A stretch of DNA of 64,000 nucleotides from Pseudorhodobacter sp. E13 (GTDB lineage Bacteria; Pseudomonadota; Alphaproteobacteria; Rhodobacterales; Rhodobacteraceae): assembly GCF_003991405.1 (NCBI RefSeq), contig NZ_RPEN01000149.1:55413-119412 (forward strand), in the 5' to 3' direction. Every line of letters begins with the position of its first letter. Positions within the stretch are counted from its first letter, which is position 1. The notes beneath the pieces were generated by a model that worked only from the letters and a program-made list of their open reading frames with translations, was not told where the DNA came from and searched no databases. This document shows positions 8,940-17,267 of this stretch, one piece after another. The position numbers and the translations under genes were made by a program.

Positions 8940-9620
8940 TTATCCCTTTGGGGCCAGCAGTTTCAGCGCGGCCTTGATCAGCGCACCCGTGGCGGCCTCG
9001 GGGGCCTCGCCTGCGGCTTGTGCCACCGCTTGCGCGGCATCGCCGTGGCCATAGCCAAGATTGATCAGCGCCGACAGCGCCTCGGCACTGGCCGCCGCAC
9101 GGCCTGCGGCCCCCTCATCAGGCCTGACAGCCTTCTTCGGTGCCGATGCGACCGGTTCGATCACATCATCTTCAACCGCCCCCGCCGTGCTGGCCGGGTT
9201 CGCGCCCATCGCCATGACTGTGGGCGCCTTGGCCTTCAACTCCAACACCACGCGCTGCGCGATCTTGGGGCCGACACCGGGGGCGGCCTGTATCGCCTTG
9301 GCATCGCCCAGCGCAATCGCGCGGGCCACGCCTTCCGGCCCCAGCGTGCCCAGAATAGCCATCGCGGCCTTGGCCCCCACGCCTTGCACCGTCACCAGCA
9401 GCCGGTGCCATTCCTTTTCCAGCATGGTGGGAAAGCCAAAGAGTTGCAGCAGATCTTCGCGCACCAGCAGTTCGGTGAACAGCGCCACCGCCCCGCCCAC
9501 GCGCGGCATGGCGGCCAGTGTCCGATCCGACACATGGACGATATAGCCCACGCCGCGCACATCAATCAGCACATGATCCGTGCCGCGATAGTCCAGCCGC
9601 CCTGCAATCTTGCCAATCAT
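8940..9620 (-). CDS. ruvA: Holliday junction DNA-binding protein RuvA
   Basis: RuvA is the tetrameric protein that grips the four-way junction and loads RuvB. The start at 9620 gives the conserved N-terminus [13 protein letters not shown]. The frame extends further upstream, but that part overlaps ruvC and is not RuvA-like. OB-fold (1-65), helix-hairpin-helix ([16 protein letters not shown] and [16 protein letters not shown]) and a C-terminal RuvB-contact domain after an acidic/Ala-rich linker are all recognisable in the 226 residues. The start codon overlaps the ruvC stop by 4 nt (ATGA). Confidence 0.97.
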   Translation of the reverse strand: MIGKIAGRLDYRGTDHVLIDVRGVGYIVHVSDRTLAAMPRVGGAVALFTELLVREDLLQLFGFPTMLEKEWHRLLVTVQGVGAKAAMAILGTLGPEGVARAIALGDAKAIQAAPGVGPKIAQRVVLELKAKAPTVMAMGANPASTAGAVEDDVIEPVASAPKKAVRPDEGAAGRAAASAEALSALINLGYGHGDAAQAVAQAAGEAPEAATGALIKAALKLLAPKG

Positions 9621-10135
9621 CCTGCCGCCCTCTGCACTGCGGCCTGCAACCGCCCTGCACTTTGTTGATGATGCGCGTGGCAAATGGCAATCGCCAAAGC
9701 ATCCGCCGCATCCGGCCCGTTGATCTGCACACCGGGCAAATGGATGCGCACCATGTGATCAATCTGGGCCTTGGCGGCATGGCCCACACCCACCACGCAT
9801 TTCTTGACCGCGTTCGGGGCATATTCGCCCACGGTCAGCCCAAACTGCGCCGGCACCAACAGCGCAATCCCCCTCGCCTGCCCCAGTTTCAGCGTCGCCA
9901 CCGCATCCTTGTTCACAAAGGTATTTTCCACCGCAGCCGCATCGGGGGCGTAAAGGCGTAACACCTCGGTCAACTGGCCGTGCAAACTCAGCAACCGCGC
10001 GGCGAGATCGCCCACATCACTGCCCGGCGCGGAATGGCAAATGCCATTCGCGACATGGGTCAAACGTGACCCGTCCACGTCGATCACCCCCCAGCCAAGG
10101 TTGCGCAACCCCGGATCAATCCCCAACACCCGCAT
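9617..10135 (-). CDS. ruvC: Crossover junction endonuclease RuvC
   Basis: RuvC is the dimeric nuclease that resolves Holliday junctions. The 172-residue protein has the acidic active-site residues D7 (in [13 protein letters not shown]), E70 (in [10 protein letters not shown]) and D142/D145 (in [14 protein letters not shown]). The length is normal. It is the first gene of the ruvCAB operon. A possible LexA half-match operator lies about 33 bp upstream (10168-10182), which would fit SOS control. Confidence 0.97.
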   Translation of the reverse strand: MRVLGIDPGLRNLGWGVIDVDGSRLTHVANGICHSAPGSDVGDLAARLLSLHGQLTEVLRLYAPDAAAVENTFVNKDAVATLKLGQARGIALLVPAQFGLTVGEYAPNAVKKCVVGVGHAAKAQIDHMVRIHLPGVQINGPDAADALAIAICHAHHQQSAGRLQAAVQRAAG

Positions 10136-10167
10136 CTCTGCCCCTTTTATTCGTTAAAAATCGAATA

Positions 10168-10182
10168 GCACGAAAAGGGAAC
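10168..10182 (-). promoter_or_regulatory. Possible LexA (SOS) operator of ruvCAB
   Basis: On the minus strand the site reads GTTC-CCTTTTC-GTGC. The alphaproteobacterial LexA consensus is GTTC-N7-GTTC, so it matches at 7 of 8 fixed positions. It lies 33 bp upstream of the ruvC start. It is a single imperfect match, so only moderate support. Confidence 0.4.
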
Positions 10183-10319
10183 ATCCGCCAAGCGCTTTGC
10201 GCGCACCTGTCAAGCCCGGCGGATATTGCTGCGCCCGCAGCATATTCGACGCTTCATCACCGAAAACCGACGCTTTTCAGCCCATCCTTAAAAATAAGGC
10301 AAAATTGGGGCAAACAGCC

Positions 10320-10334
10320 ATGCAGGAACTGCAT
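10320..10334. promoter_or_regulatory. Perfect palindrome upstream of DUF1127 gene
   Basis: ATGCAG-GAA-CTGCAT is a perfect 6-bp dyad with a 3-nt centre, 113 bp upstream of the DUF1127 start. It could be an operator or a small hairpin in the 5' leader. The binding protein is unknown. Confidence 0.3.
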
Positions 10335-10446
10335 CTCAGCCATGCCATTTCTGCGGATTGCTTTGCAGGTGCAGCAGGACTATCTGCCCGGTATCGAAAC
10401 ACTCTGCTGCAAAAATGTGCAGTATGAAAACCTAAGGATTACAGCC

Positions 10447-10662
10447 ATGGCCGCCTATGAGACGACCCGCACGGCGCCGTTCGGCGCTATCGCCACTTAC
10501 AGCTTCATCCGCTTCGTCAGCAATGTCGCGAACTCCGTGATTGCTTGGAATGACGCGCGTGTGACCCGCAACTCGCTGGGCAAACTGTCGGACCGCGAAT
10601 TGGATGATATCGGTCTGACCCGCGCAGACATCGCCGATATCGCCAAGATCACCCGCTTCTGA
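10447..10662 (+). CDS. DUF1127 family small protein
   Basis: The 71-residue basic-acidic protein ends with the DUF1127 signature LSDRELDDIGLTRADIADIAK. In alphaproteobacteria such proteins are small, stress-induced and linked to RNA metabolism or phosphate/carbon control; the molecular role here is not visible. The ATG at 10447 has an AAGGA Shine-Dalgarno at 10432-10436. The gene stands alone with a classic terminator at 10738-10768. Its long upstream region (311 bp) suggests regulated expression. Confidence 0.85.
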   Translation: MAAYETTRTAPFGAIATYSFIRFVSNVANSVIAWNDARVTRNSLGKLSDRELDDIGLTRADIADIAKITRF

Positions 10663-10737
10663 CACCCCGCGCCGCAGCGCCCCGCAGTCCGGGGCCTGCC
10701 ATGGCGCGATGCCTTTGAACATCGGCAGACCAAAGCA

Positions 10738-10768
10738 AAAGCCGCCCCCGAATTCGGTGGGCGGCTTT
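10738..10768. terminator. Intrinsic terminator shared by convergent genes
   Basis: AAAGCCGCCC / GGGCGGCTTT form a 10-bp stem around a loop that is itself self-complementary (CCGAATTCGG). T-rich sequence (CCTGTTTTGTT) follows on the plus strand, and AAAA-rich sequence on the left gives a U-run on the minus strand. It serves the DUF1127 gene (+) and probably the gene ending at 10812 (-). Confidence 0.85.
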
Positions 10769-10811
10769 CCTGTTTTGTTGGTTGGTTGGTGGGTTGGCAG
10801 GTCGGGGGCGG

Positions 10812-11165
10812 TCAGCCCCGCTTTTGCAGGCTTTTGCGCAGCGTTTCCGATACCCAAAGCGTCACGCGATCAGGGGCCATCAAGGCCGCGCCCAATTTGT
10901 CAAACCCCTGCCCCTGCTGCATCTCTGCAACCCGGTTTTCATAGGTCTGCGCGCCGACGAAATAGTGAATAGCGCCTTTCAGCCCAAACCCTGCCATCAA
11001 CAAAAAGGCCAAGGGCACCAGCAGTTTCAGCCGGTTCTTGCGCTGCGGTTTGCGATAGTAGGACCGGCCCAAGACGCCGACACCTTCAAAGGCGTAACCT
11101 TTGGCATGAGCCTCTTTCAACCGGCCCACACGTTCGTAAAAATCTTTTATGTTCGGGTCAAACAT
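10812..11165 (-). CDS. Small membrane protein with cytoplasmic N-terminus, unknown
   Basis: About 117 residues. The N-terminus (MFDPNIKDFYERVGRLKEAHAKG) is soluble and helical. A basic stretch (RKPQRKNRLK) precedes a single membrane helix (LLVPLAFLLMAGFGLKGAIHYF), and a C-terminal domain of about 45 residues follows. I do not recognise the family; it looks like a conserved Rhodobacterales protein. The start at 11165 follows a GGATGG ribosome site; an ATG three codons upstream (11174) is an alternative. A perfect TTAA-N7-TTAA box sits 96-110 bp upstream, so it may be under CtrA control. Confidence 0.7.
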   Translation of the reverse strand: MFDPNIKDFYERVGRLKEAHAKGYAFEGVGVLGRSYYRKPQRKNRLKLLVPLAFLLMAGFGLKGAIHYFVGAQTYENRVAEMQQGQGFDKLGAALMAPDRVTLWVSETLRKSLQKRG

Positions 11166-11260
11166 CTCTACCATCCAACAATACGCCCCCGTTTGGCCAT
11201 ATAACGCGCGAAATGGGGCATAAGTTGGACAAAACATCGGAAAATGGGCCTTAAATGGCC

Positions 11261-11275
11261 TTAATTCTGCCTTAA
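11261..11275 (-). promoter_or_regulatory. Perfect CtrA-type box TTAA-N7-TTAA
   Basis: TTAA-TTCTGCC-TTAA matches the full CtrA consensus. A third TTAA lies just left at 11251-11254 with N6 spacing. It is in the gap between the prmA stop and the start of the membrane protein gene ending at 10812, so it most likely acts on the latter. Confidence 0.5.
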
Positions 11276-11284
11276 TTCACCCGG

Positions 11285-12163
11285 TTATGTCCGGCGCAGA
11301 ACCAATGCAGACCATTCGCCCAAATCCTCGCGGGAAACGGAAACAAAGCCCTGCGCGTGATAGGCGGCCTCAATCGACTCAGCTTGCACCACCAACAGGC
11401 CCGACAGGATGCACAAACCATCCTGCGCGATGTTGCGGGCCATATCGGGGGCCAGTTCCACCAAGGGGCCTTTGAGGATATTGGCAAAGACCAGATCATA
11501 AGGCGCCGCCTCGCGCAGGCGCGGATGGTCGAACCCTGCGGCCTCAAGGCATTCCACCCGCCCGTCCAGCTTGTTAATCTCCATATTGGCGCGGGCCACA
11601 TCCACCGCAACCTGATCAATATCAGAGGCGATAATCAGCGCTTCGGGCAGAACCCGTGCGGCAGCCAAAGCCAGCACCGCCGTGCCACAGCCAATATCGG
11701 CGACACGCGCAGGCGCAAAGCCCTGATCCAGCAAGCGGTCAAAGGCGCGCAGACAGCCAAGCGTTGTGCCGTGATGGCCGGTGCCAAAGGCAACCGTCGC
11801 CTCAATCTGCAAGGGGATGCGCGCGGGGTCCGTTGGCACCTTGTCGGCATCATGGCTGCCATAGACAAAAAAGCGCCCCGCCTCTACCGGCGACAATTCG
11901 CGCCGCACATGAGCGACCCAATCCACCTCGGGCAATTCCGACACGGCAAAGGGCTTGGCCTCAAAGGCCACGGCCAGCAGTTCCAACGTCACGGCATCCG
12001 GGGCCTCAAGGAAATAGGCCCCCACTTCCCACAGCCCGCTATCATCCTCAATCTCGAATACGCCTACGCCTGTCGGCTCCGGCTCCATCCGCTCCATCGC
12101 TTCGGCCAGGGCTTCGGCGGCGTCTTGGCCTTCGAGGGTGGTCAGGGCGGTATAGGTGGGCAT
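11285..12163 (-). CDS. prmA: Ribosomal protein L11 methyltransferase PrmA
   Basis: PrmA trimethylates ribosomal protein L11 using S-adenosylmethionine. The 292-residue protein has an N-terminal L11-recognition domain. The GTGHHGTT motif (128-134 region) and SAM-binding motif I ADIGCGTAVLALAAA (155-169) follow, then FANILKGPLVELAPDM, the family's N-I-L catalytic loop. Length is normal. It follows the MFS gene by about 50 bp on the same strand. Normal housekeeping gene. Confidence 0.93.
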   Translation of the reverse strand: MPTYTALTTLEGQDAAEALAEAMERMEPEPTGVGVFEIEDDSGLWEVGAYFLEAPDAVTLELLAVAFEAKPFAVSELPEVDWVAHVRRELSPVEAGRFFVYGSHDADKVPTDPARIPLQIEATVAFGTGHHGTTLGCLRAFDRLLDQGFAPARVADIGCGTAVLALAAARVLPEALIIASDIDQVAVDVARANMEINKLDGRVECLEAAGFDHPRLREAAPYDLVFANILKGPLVELAPDMARNIAQDGLCILSGLLVVQAESIEAAYHAQGFVSVSREDLGEWSALVLRRT

Positions 12164-12216
12164 GGCGGAACCTCAGGGTTAGGATGGCAGCGGCCTAGCC
12201 CCCAGCGCGCGCAGCG

Positions 12217-13458
12217 TCAAGCCGCTTGGCGATGGCCCAAGCCCCGCGCGGCGAAAACCGTCTCATTGCCGATATCGGGATGGCGCGGGATCAACAGCGA
12301 CAACAGCAGCGACAAAAACGCCATTCCGGCGGCCAGCACAAACACCGCCTCGGGCGAGGCGACCCACAGATAGCCCAACCCCGCTGGCAAGAACACCGCC
12401 GCGATATGGTTGATGGTAAAGGCCACCGCCGCCGTGGGCGCAATATCGGCCGGGTCGGCGATCTTCTGGAAATAGGTCTTGATCGCAAAGGCCATCGAGA
12501 AAAACAGATGGTTCGCCACATACAGCGCCGCCGCCACATGCCAATCCCATTCAAAGACATAAAGGCAGCCATAGGCGATGAACACCGCCGTCAACCCGGC
12601 ATATTCCACCACCAGCATCCGCCGTTCACCGAACCGCGCGATCCATTTGCCGATCACCGGCGCGATGACCATGTTAGCAAGGTAATTGATCAGGAACAGC
12701 GCAGTCAGCGCATGCACATCCATACCGTAACGCTCCACCATCATGAAGGCGGCAAAGACCACGAAAATCTGCCGCCGCGCGCCAGACATGAACTGCATCA
12801 GGTAATACAGCCAATAGCGCCGCCGCAGCACCATCCGCTTGTTCTGCGGATGCGGGGCCTCAAACTGCGGAAAGGCAAGGATGGCAAAAAGCGCGATGGC
12901 AATCGTCACCAACCCCGCCGTCAGGAACACCGTGTTATAGGCCAGATCAAACAGCTTCCACGTCAGCACGATCAAACCATACGCCAACAAGGACGCGCCA
13001 GAGCCCACCGCCACGATCCAGCCGATCACCTGCGGCGCGCGCTTCTTGTCGATCCATTGCAATTGCAGGCTTTGGTTCACCGTTTCGAAATAGTGAAACC
13101 CGATCGACGACAGCAGCGTTACGATCAGCAAGCCGCCGAAACTGGGGAACCATGCCGTTACCGCCGTGGCCACGCCCAGCAACAGCAGCGACACCAGCGC
13201 CAGCACCTGTTCCCGCATGACCAGCAAGACCACAAGCACGCCGATGGCCAGAAAACCGGGGATCTCGCGCACCGTATGCAGCCAGCCGATTTCTACCCCG
13301 GTGAAGCCCGCCGCCTCGATCACAAAGTTATTCAGCAGCGCCGACCATGTTGCAAAAGAAATCGGCATCGCCGCCGCCATCAGGCACAGCAGAAACACAG
13401 GCTGCCGCCAGAACGGCAGGTTGACCGTCTCGGCAAGGGGAAGAAGGCGCAATTTCAT
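12217..13458 (-). CDS. MFS transporter
   Basis: A 413-residue integral membrane protein with about 12 hydrophobic helices and a long charged loop near residue 210 (FPQFEAPHPQNKRMVLRRRYW) between the two six-helix halves. This is the major facilitator layout. The N-half contains an R-E-I-P-G-F segment after helix 2 and no clear classical D-x-x-x-D-R-x-G-R-R motif. The substrate cannot be read from the sequence. It may share a transcript with prmA, which starts about 50 bp downstream. Confidence 0.8.
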   Translation of the reverse strand: MKLRLLPLAETVNLPFWRQPVFLLCLMAAAMPISFATWSALLNNFVIEAAGFTGVEIGWLHTVREIPGFLAIGVLVVLLVMREQVLALVSLLLLGVATAVTAWFPSFGGLLIVTLLSSIGFHYFETVNQSLQLQWIDKKRAPQVIGWIVAVGSGASLLAYGLIVLTWKLFDLAYNTVFLTAGLVTIAIALFAILAFPQFEAPHPQNKRMVLRRRYWLYYLMQFMSGARRQIFVVFAAFMMVERYGMDVHALTALFLINYLANMVIAPVIGKWIARFGERRMLVVEYAGLTAVFIAYGCLYVFEWDWHVAAALYVANHLFFSMAFAIKTYFQKIADPADIAPTAAVAFTINHIAAVFLPAGLGYLWVASPEAVFVLAAGMAFLSLLLSLLIPRHPDIGNETVFAARGLGHRQAA

Positions 13459-13531
13459 ATCGCCTGCTTAGTCTGCTTTCCCCAACCGTTCTACTGCGAA
13501 ATTGTATCGGTGACAGCGCGGGCCACGGGGC

Positions 13532-14056
13532 CTAGCCATCGGCGCCAATCGGGTGAACCCACACTTCGGCATCGGGTTCATGCGGGGCGCGGGTGCCATC
13601 CGTGCTGGCCCCCAACCGCCGCGCCACCGCCTGCGAGCCTGTGTTGGCTTTGTCGATATAGCTGTGCAGCGGCCCCAGCCCCAAAGCGTCACGCGCCCAC
13701 AGCCGCACCGCCCGCGCGGCCTCGGTGGCAAAGCCTTTGCCCTCGGCCCCCTCAAACAGATGCCACGCCAATTCCACCTGCGGCCAGTTGGAATGTTTCA
13801 AAAGGCCCACGCGGCCAACGGCTTGCCCGCTTTTGCGCTCTACCACCATGAAAAAGCCAAAACCGTGCCACTGCCAATGGCCAATACCCGCCAGAAACCC
13901 GAACCACGCCTGTTCGGGGCTGACCGTCTCGCCCATCGCCTGCATTGACGGGGCGCTGGTCATGAACCGGGTGAAGGCCGCAAGGTCGCCGCGTTCCGGC
14001 CCCCGCAGCAGCAACCGCTCGGTGGTCAACACCGGGGCCGAGGTCAAAGCATCCAT
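13532..14056 (-). CDS. GNAT acetyltransferase, RimJ/RimL type
   Basis: The 174-residue protein matches the Acetyltransf_3 pattern. TERLLLRGPERGDLAAF opens the fold, GRVGLLKHSNWPQVELAWHL gives the central strands, and EGKGFATEAARAVRLWA is the acetyl-CoA pyrophosphate-binding loop (motif A, G-x-G-x-A). The C-terminal NTGSQAVARRLGA is the usual Asn-rich motif B. The start at 14056 was chosen over the upstream frame because the fold begins there (MDALTSAPVLTTERL). The substrate (protein N-terminus or small amine) is unknown. Confidence 0.88.
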   Translation of the reverse strand: MDALTSAPVLTTERLLLRGPERGDLAAFTRFMTSAPSMQAMGETVSPEQAWFGFLAGIGHWQWHGFGFFMVVERKSGQAVGRVGLLKHSNWPQVELAWHLFEGAEGKGFATEAARAVRLWARDALGLGPLHSYIDKANTGSQAVARRLGASTDGTRAPHEPDAEVWVHPIGADG

Positions 14057-14208
14057 GCGTCCCCTTTCCTGCAACCAACGGGCTTGAACCGACAGCTTGC
14101 CGGATTTACCGCAACCGGGAAAGCCCCTGTTCCGTCCCTCCCATCTGATCTGAATCAAGGCGCATATATTCAAACATGTCTATCCGTGCCTGAACCGGAG
14201 GAATACAC

Positions 14209-15282
14209 ATGGACCTGATCCCCCTGATTGACCATATCGGAGAGGCCCCCACCGCCGCCCTGTTCGGCCTGATCACCGGCATGATCTTTGGCGTGGCGGC
14301 CCAGCGCTCCAAGTTCTGCCTGCGCGCGGCCACGGTGGAATTTGCCCGCGGGCAAATGGGGCCACGCGTGGCGGTCTGGTTGCTGACCTTTTCCACCGCC
14401 CTTGTCTGGGTGCAAGGCGCGCAAACCCTTGGCCTGTTCAACAGCGATGACGCGCGGATGATGGCGGTGGCAGGCTCTTGGTCTGGCGCGGTGATCGGCG
14501 GCTTGCTGTTTGGCGCGGGCATGGTGCTGGCGCGCGGCTGTTCGGGGCGCTTGCTGGTGCTGGGGGCCACGGGCAACCTGCGCTCTATCGTCTCCGGCCT
14601 CATCTTTGCGGTCGTCGCACAAATGTCGCTGCACGGCATGCTCGCCCCTGCCCGCGATTACCTTGCCCGGCTCTGGGTCACACCGGGGGGGCGCAACGTG
14701 GATCTGCTGGCCCTGCTGCACCTGCCCGACATCTCGGGCCTGCTTTTGGGCCTTGCCTTGGCCGCCCTCGCCCTTGTCGTTTCTTACAAAAACAAAATCT
14801 CCACCCGCACACTGGTCTTTGCCTCTGGCGTGGGCTTTGCGGTGGCGGTCGGCTGGGTGCTGACCTTCAGCCTCGCACAAGTCGCGTTCGAACCTGTGTC
14901 GATCACATCGGCCACCTTCTCCGGCCCCTCGGCCAATACGCTGATGTTCTTCCTCACCCCCAATCCGGTGCTGGAATTTGACGTGGGTCTGGTGCCGGGC
15001 GTGGTGATCGGGGCCTTTGCCGCCTCGCTCTGGGGGCGCGAGTTCAAGTTCGAAGGCTTCGACAATGCCGGCAACATGCGCCGCGCCATGATCGGGGCCG
15101 TGCTGATGGGCTTTGGCGCGATGCTGGCGGGGGGCTGCGCCATCGGCGCAGGTGTCACCGGCGGCTCCATCTTTGCCGCAACCGCATGGCTGGCGCTGTT
15201 TTGCATGTGGATCGGCGCCATGCTCACCGATTTTCTGGTCGATCAAGCAGGCCAAACCGCCGCCGCCCGGCCCAGCGCTTGA
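14209..15282 (+). CDS. YeeE/YedE (TsuA-like) sulfur-compound transporter
   Basis: A 357-residue membrane protein with about nine or ten helices. It has the three family cysteine motifs that relay thiosulfate through the pore: KFCLRAATVEF near residue 38, ARGCSGRLLVLGA near 109 and AGGCAIGAGVTGGS near 312. This supports a thiosulfate or sulfur-compound uptake role. The TusA-like partner gene common beside family members is not seen next to it. It diverges from the GNAT gene and is followed 50 bp later by dadA. Confidence 0.88.
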   Translation: MDLIPLIDHIGEAPTAALFGLITGMIFGVAAQRSKFCLRAATVEFARGQMGPRVAVWLLTFSTALVWVQGAQTLGLFNSDDARMMAVAGSWSGAVIGGLLFGAGMVLARGCSGRLLVLGATGNLRSIVSGLIFAVVAQMSLHGMLAPARDYLARLWVTPGGRNVDLLALLHLPDISGLLLGLALAALALVVSYKNKISTRTLVFASGVGFAVAVGWVLTFSLAQVAFEPVSITSATFSGPSANTLMFFLTPNPVLEFDVGLVPGVVIGAFAASLWGREFKFEGFDNAGNMRRAMIGAVLMGFGAMLAGGCAIGAGVTGGSIFAATAWLALFCMWIGAMLTDFLVDQAGQTAAARPSA

Positions 15283-15332
15283 CTATGCCCTGAAACCCAC
15301 CGCATCCTGCCCTGAACAACAAGGGGACAGGC

Positions 15333-16589
15333 ATGAAAGTTGTCGTGATGGGCGCGGGCGTAATCGGTGTCACCACCGCCTATTACCTCGCCAAACAAGG
15401 GGCCGAGGTGCTGGTGCTGGATCGCCAGCTTGGCCCCGGCCTAGAGACTTCCTACGCCAACGCGGGCGAACTTTCCTACGGCATGACCTCGCCTTGGGCC
15501 GCCCCCGGCATCCCCATGAAAGCCGTGAAATGGCTGTTCATGAAACGCCGCCCGCTGTTCATCTGGCCCCTTATCAGCCCGACCATGTGGAAATGGGGCT
15601 ATGACATGATCCGCAACTGCAACGAGGAAAGCTACCGCATCAACAAAGGCCGCATGGTGCGCATTTCCAACTATTCCCGCGATGTCATGCCCGACCTGAT
15701 CGCCGAAACCGGCATCGAATATGACGGGCGCGAACAAGGCACGCTGCAACTCTTTCGCACCGCCAAACAGATGAAAGCCTCCAAGGCCGACCAAGACATC
15801 CTCGCCGAATATGACAGCCCGTATGAGGTGCTGGGCCGCGACGCCTGCATCGCCGTCGAACCGGCACTGGCCGAGGTGTGCAGCAAATTCGTGGGCGGCC
15901 TGCGCCTGACCGCCGACCGCACCGGCGATTGCCGCATCTTCACCACCAAACTCGCCAAAAAATGCGCCGAAATGGGGGTGGAATTTCAATACGGCCAATC
16001 CGTGCGCGAGATTGCCGTGGAAAATGGCCGCGTGGTGGGGGTGGATACCGAAATCGCAGGCCGCATCACCGGCGATGCCTATGTCTGCGCGTTGGGCAGC
16101 TACGGCCCCCGCGTGCTCAACCCTATCGGCATCCGCTTGCCGGTCTATCCGGTCAAAGGCTACTCGGTCACGCTGCCCGTCATCGATGATGCCTTCGCCC
16201 CGCAATCCACCATCATGGACGAAACCCACAAAGTCGCGATCACCCGTCTGGGCGACCGTATCCGCGTCGCAGGCACCGCCGAGATTGCAGGCTATTCCAA
16301 CCGCTTAGGCCCCCATGCCACCGACACCGTGCGCCATGTGATAAACGACCTGTTCCCCAAAGGCGGCGATCTGTCAAAGGCCGAAGGCTGGACCGGCCTG
16401 CGCCCGATGACGCCCGACGGCACCCCCGTTCTGGGCGCGTCGCGCTATCCCAACCTGTTCCTGAACACCGGCCACGGCACTCTGGGCTGGACCATGGCCT
16501 GCGGCTCCGGCCGCGCGGTGGCCGATGTGGTCTTGGGCAAACAGCCCGAGATTTCGTTTGATGGGCTGACGGCAGAGCGGTATGCGTGA
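15333..16589 (+). CDS. dadA: D-amino-acid dehydrogenase small subunit DadA
   Basis: FAD-dependent, membrane-associated oxidative deamination of D-amino acids (typically D-alanine to pyruvate) feeding the respiratory chain. The 418-residue protein starts with the Rossmann FAD motif VVMGAGVIGVTTAYYLAKQG and an acidic residue at the end of the second strand (LVLDRQ). Next is ANAGELSYGMTSPWAAPG, typical of DadA. The C-terminal GWTGLRPMTPDGTPVLG and LNTGHGTLGWTMACGSGR complete the DAO fold. No alanine racemase gene is adjacent. Confidence 0.93.
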   Translation: MKVVVMGAGVIGVTTAYYLAKQGAEVLVLDRQLGPGLETSYANAGELSYGMTSPWAAPGIPMKAVKWLFMKRRPLFIWPLISPTMWKWGYDMIRNCNEESYRINKGRMVRISNYSRDVMPDLIAETGIEYDGREQGTLQLFRTAKQMKASKADQDILAEYDSPYEVLGRDACIAVEPALAEVCSKFVGGLRLTADRTGDCRIFTTKLAKKCAEMGVEFQYGQSVREIAVENGRVVGVDTEIAGRITGDAYVCALGSYGPRVLNPIGIRLPVYPVKGYSVTLPVIDDAFAPQSTIMDETHKVAITRLGDRIRVAGTAEIAGYSNRLGPHATDTVRHVINDLFPKGGDLSKAEGWTGLRPMTPDGTPVLGASRYPNLFLNTGHGTLGWTMACGSGRAVADVVLGKQPEISFDGLTAERYA

Positions 16590-16647
16590 CGTTATCAGGC
16601 AAAGCCACCGCGTTTTGCCCCGGTCTTTATATGTTAAAAGGTGATCT

Positions 16648-17016
16648 ATGAACGCGTTTACCGGCGGCTGCCTTTGTGGTGCTGTGCGATTGGTGGCAAA
16701 CGGGCGGCCCAACCGCGTCGGCCTCTGCCACTGCATGGATTGCCGCAAACATCACGGCAGCCTGTTCCACGCCTCGGCCATCTTTGCTGCCGATGCGGTC
16801 ACGGTTACGGGTGAAACCCACAGCTATCAAGGCCGCCATTTCTGCCCCACCTGCGGCTCCTCGGTCTTTGGCCGCTCCGGCGAGGAGTTTGAACTCAACC
16901 TCGGCGCGTTCGACGCCCCCAACCAACTCCGGCCCAGCTATGAACTCTGGACCATCCGGCGCGAAACATGGCTGCCCGATTTCCCCCTGATGAAACGCTT
17001 TGACAAAGACCGCTAA
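16648..17016 (+). CDS. GFA-family zinc protein
   Basis: The 122-residue protein has the glutathione-dependent formaldehyde-activating (GFA/CENP-V) zinc-binding pattern: C8-x-C10 (GGCLCGAVR), C27-x-C29-x2-C32 (CHCMDCRK) and C66-x2-C69 (CPTCGSSVF). Many members are not formaldehyde enzymes, so only the fold is certain. The Shine-Dalgarno AAGGTGATCT before the ATG is close to perfect. A dispersed repeat (17036-17057) follows 20 bp past the stop, in antisense orientation. Confidence 0.9.
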   Translation: MNAFTGGCLCGAVRLVANGRPNRVGLCHCMDCRKHHGSLFHASAIFAADAVTVTGETHSYQGRHFCPTCGSSVFGRSGEEFELNLGAFDAPNQLRPSYELWTIRRETWLPDFPLMKRFDKDR

Positions 17017-17035
17017 ACCAAAGCCGCGACCTCCC

Positions 17036-17057
17036 ATTTCATCTTGGCAAAAATACC
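17036..17057 (-). repeat. Dispersed gene-end repeat, copy B
   Basis: An exact copy of the 22-mer at 7772-7793, oriented as the 3' side of priA (about 210 bp past its stop) and antisense to the GFA gene. Confidence 0.75.
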
Positions 17058-17121
17058 TGATCCCCAAGCCACCAGCAGCGCAACGCCAAAAGCAAAGCGC
17101 AACCCCTGCCAAGGCCCGTAG

Positions 17122-17139
17122 GGTGGGTGCCAACCCACC
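17122..17139. repeat. Short REP-like hairpin
   Basis: GGTGGGT-GCCA-ACCCACC, preceded by CGTAGG, forms a perfect 7-bp stem. This 'GTAGGGTGGGTGCCAACCCACC'-type palindrome resembles REP elements found between genes in many bacteria. It lies in the 250-bp gap between the GFA gene and priA. The right part of the gap (17190-17260) is notably AT-rich. Confidence 0.5.
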
Positions 17140-17267
17140 GCCCGCCCGACGCCACGCGCAGGTCGGCCTCCCCCCGGCAGCCACCGCGCTTAAAACCTTA
17201 CCAAATCCTAAACTTTTTTCACTTTATATAACGAAAACAATATCTTAAAAATCATTCCGCGCGCGAT

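Larger units (their letters stand above)
10136..10446. other. Intergenic region between divergent ruvC and DUF1127 gene
   Basis: The 311 bp hold no convincing gene. They include the possible LexA box at 10168-10182, a small palindrome ATTCG-N8-CGAAT at 10149-10166, CCTTA-AAAA-TAAGG at 10286-10299, and ATGCAG-GAA-CTGCAT at 10320-10334. These are candidate regulatory sites for the two divergent promoters. The stretch from 10286 to 10446 may also be a long 5' leader of the DUF1127 mRNA. Confidence 0.5.
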
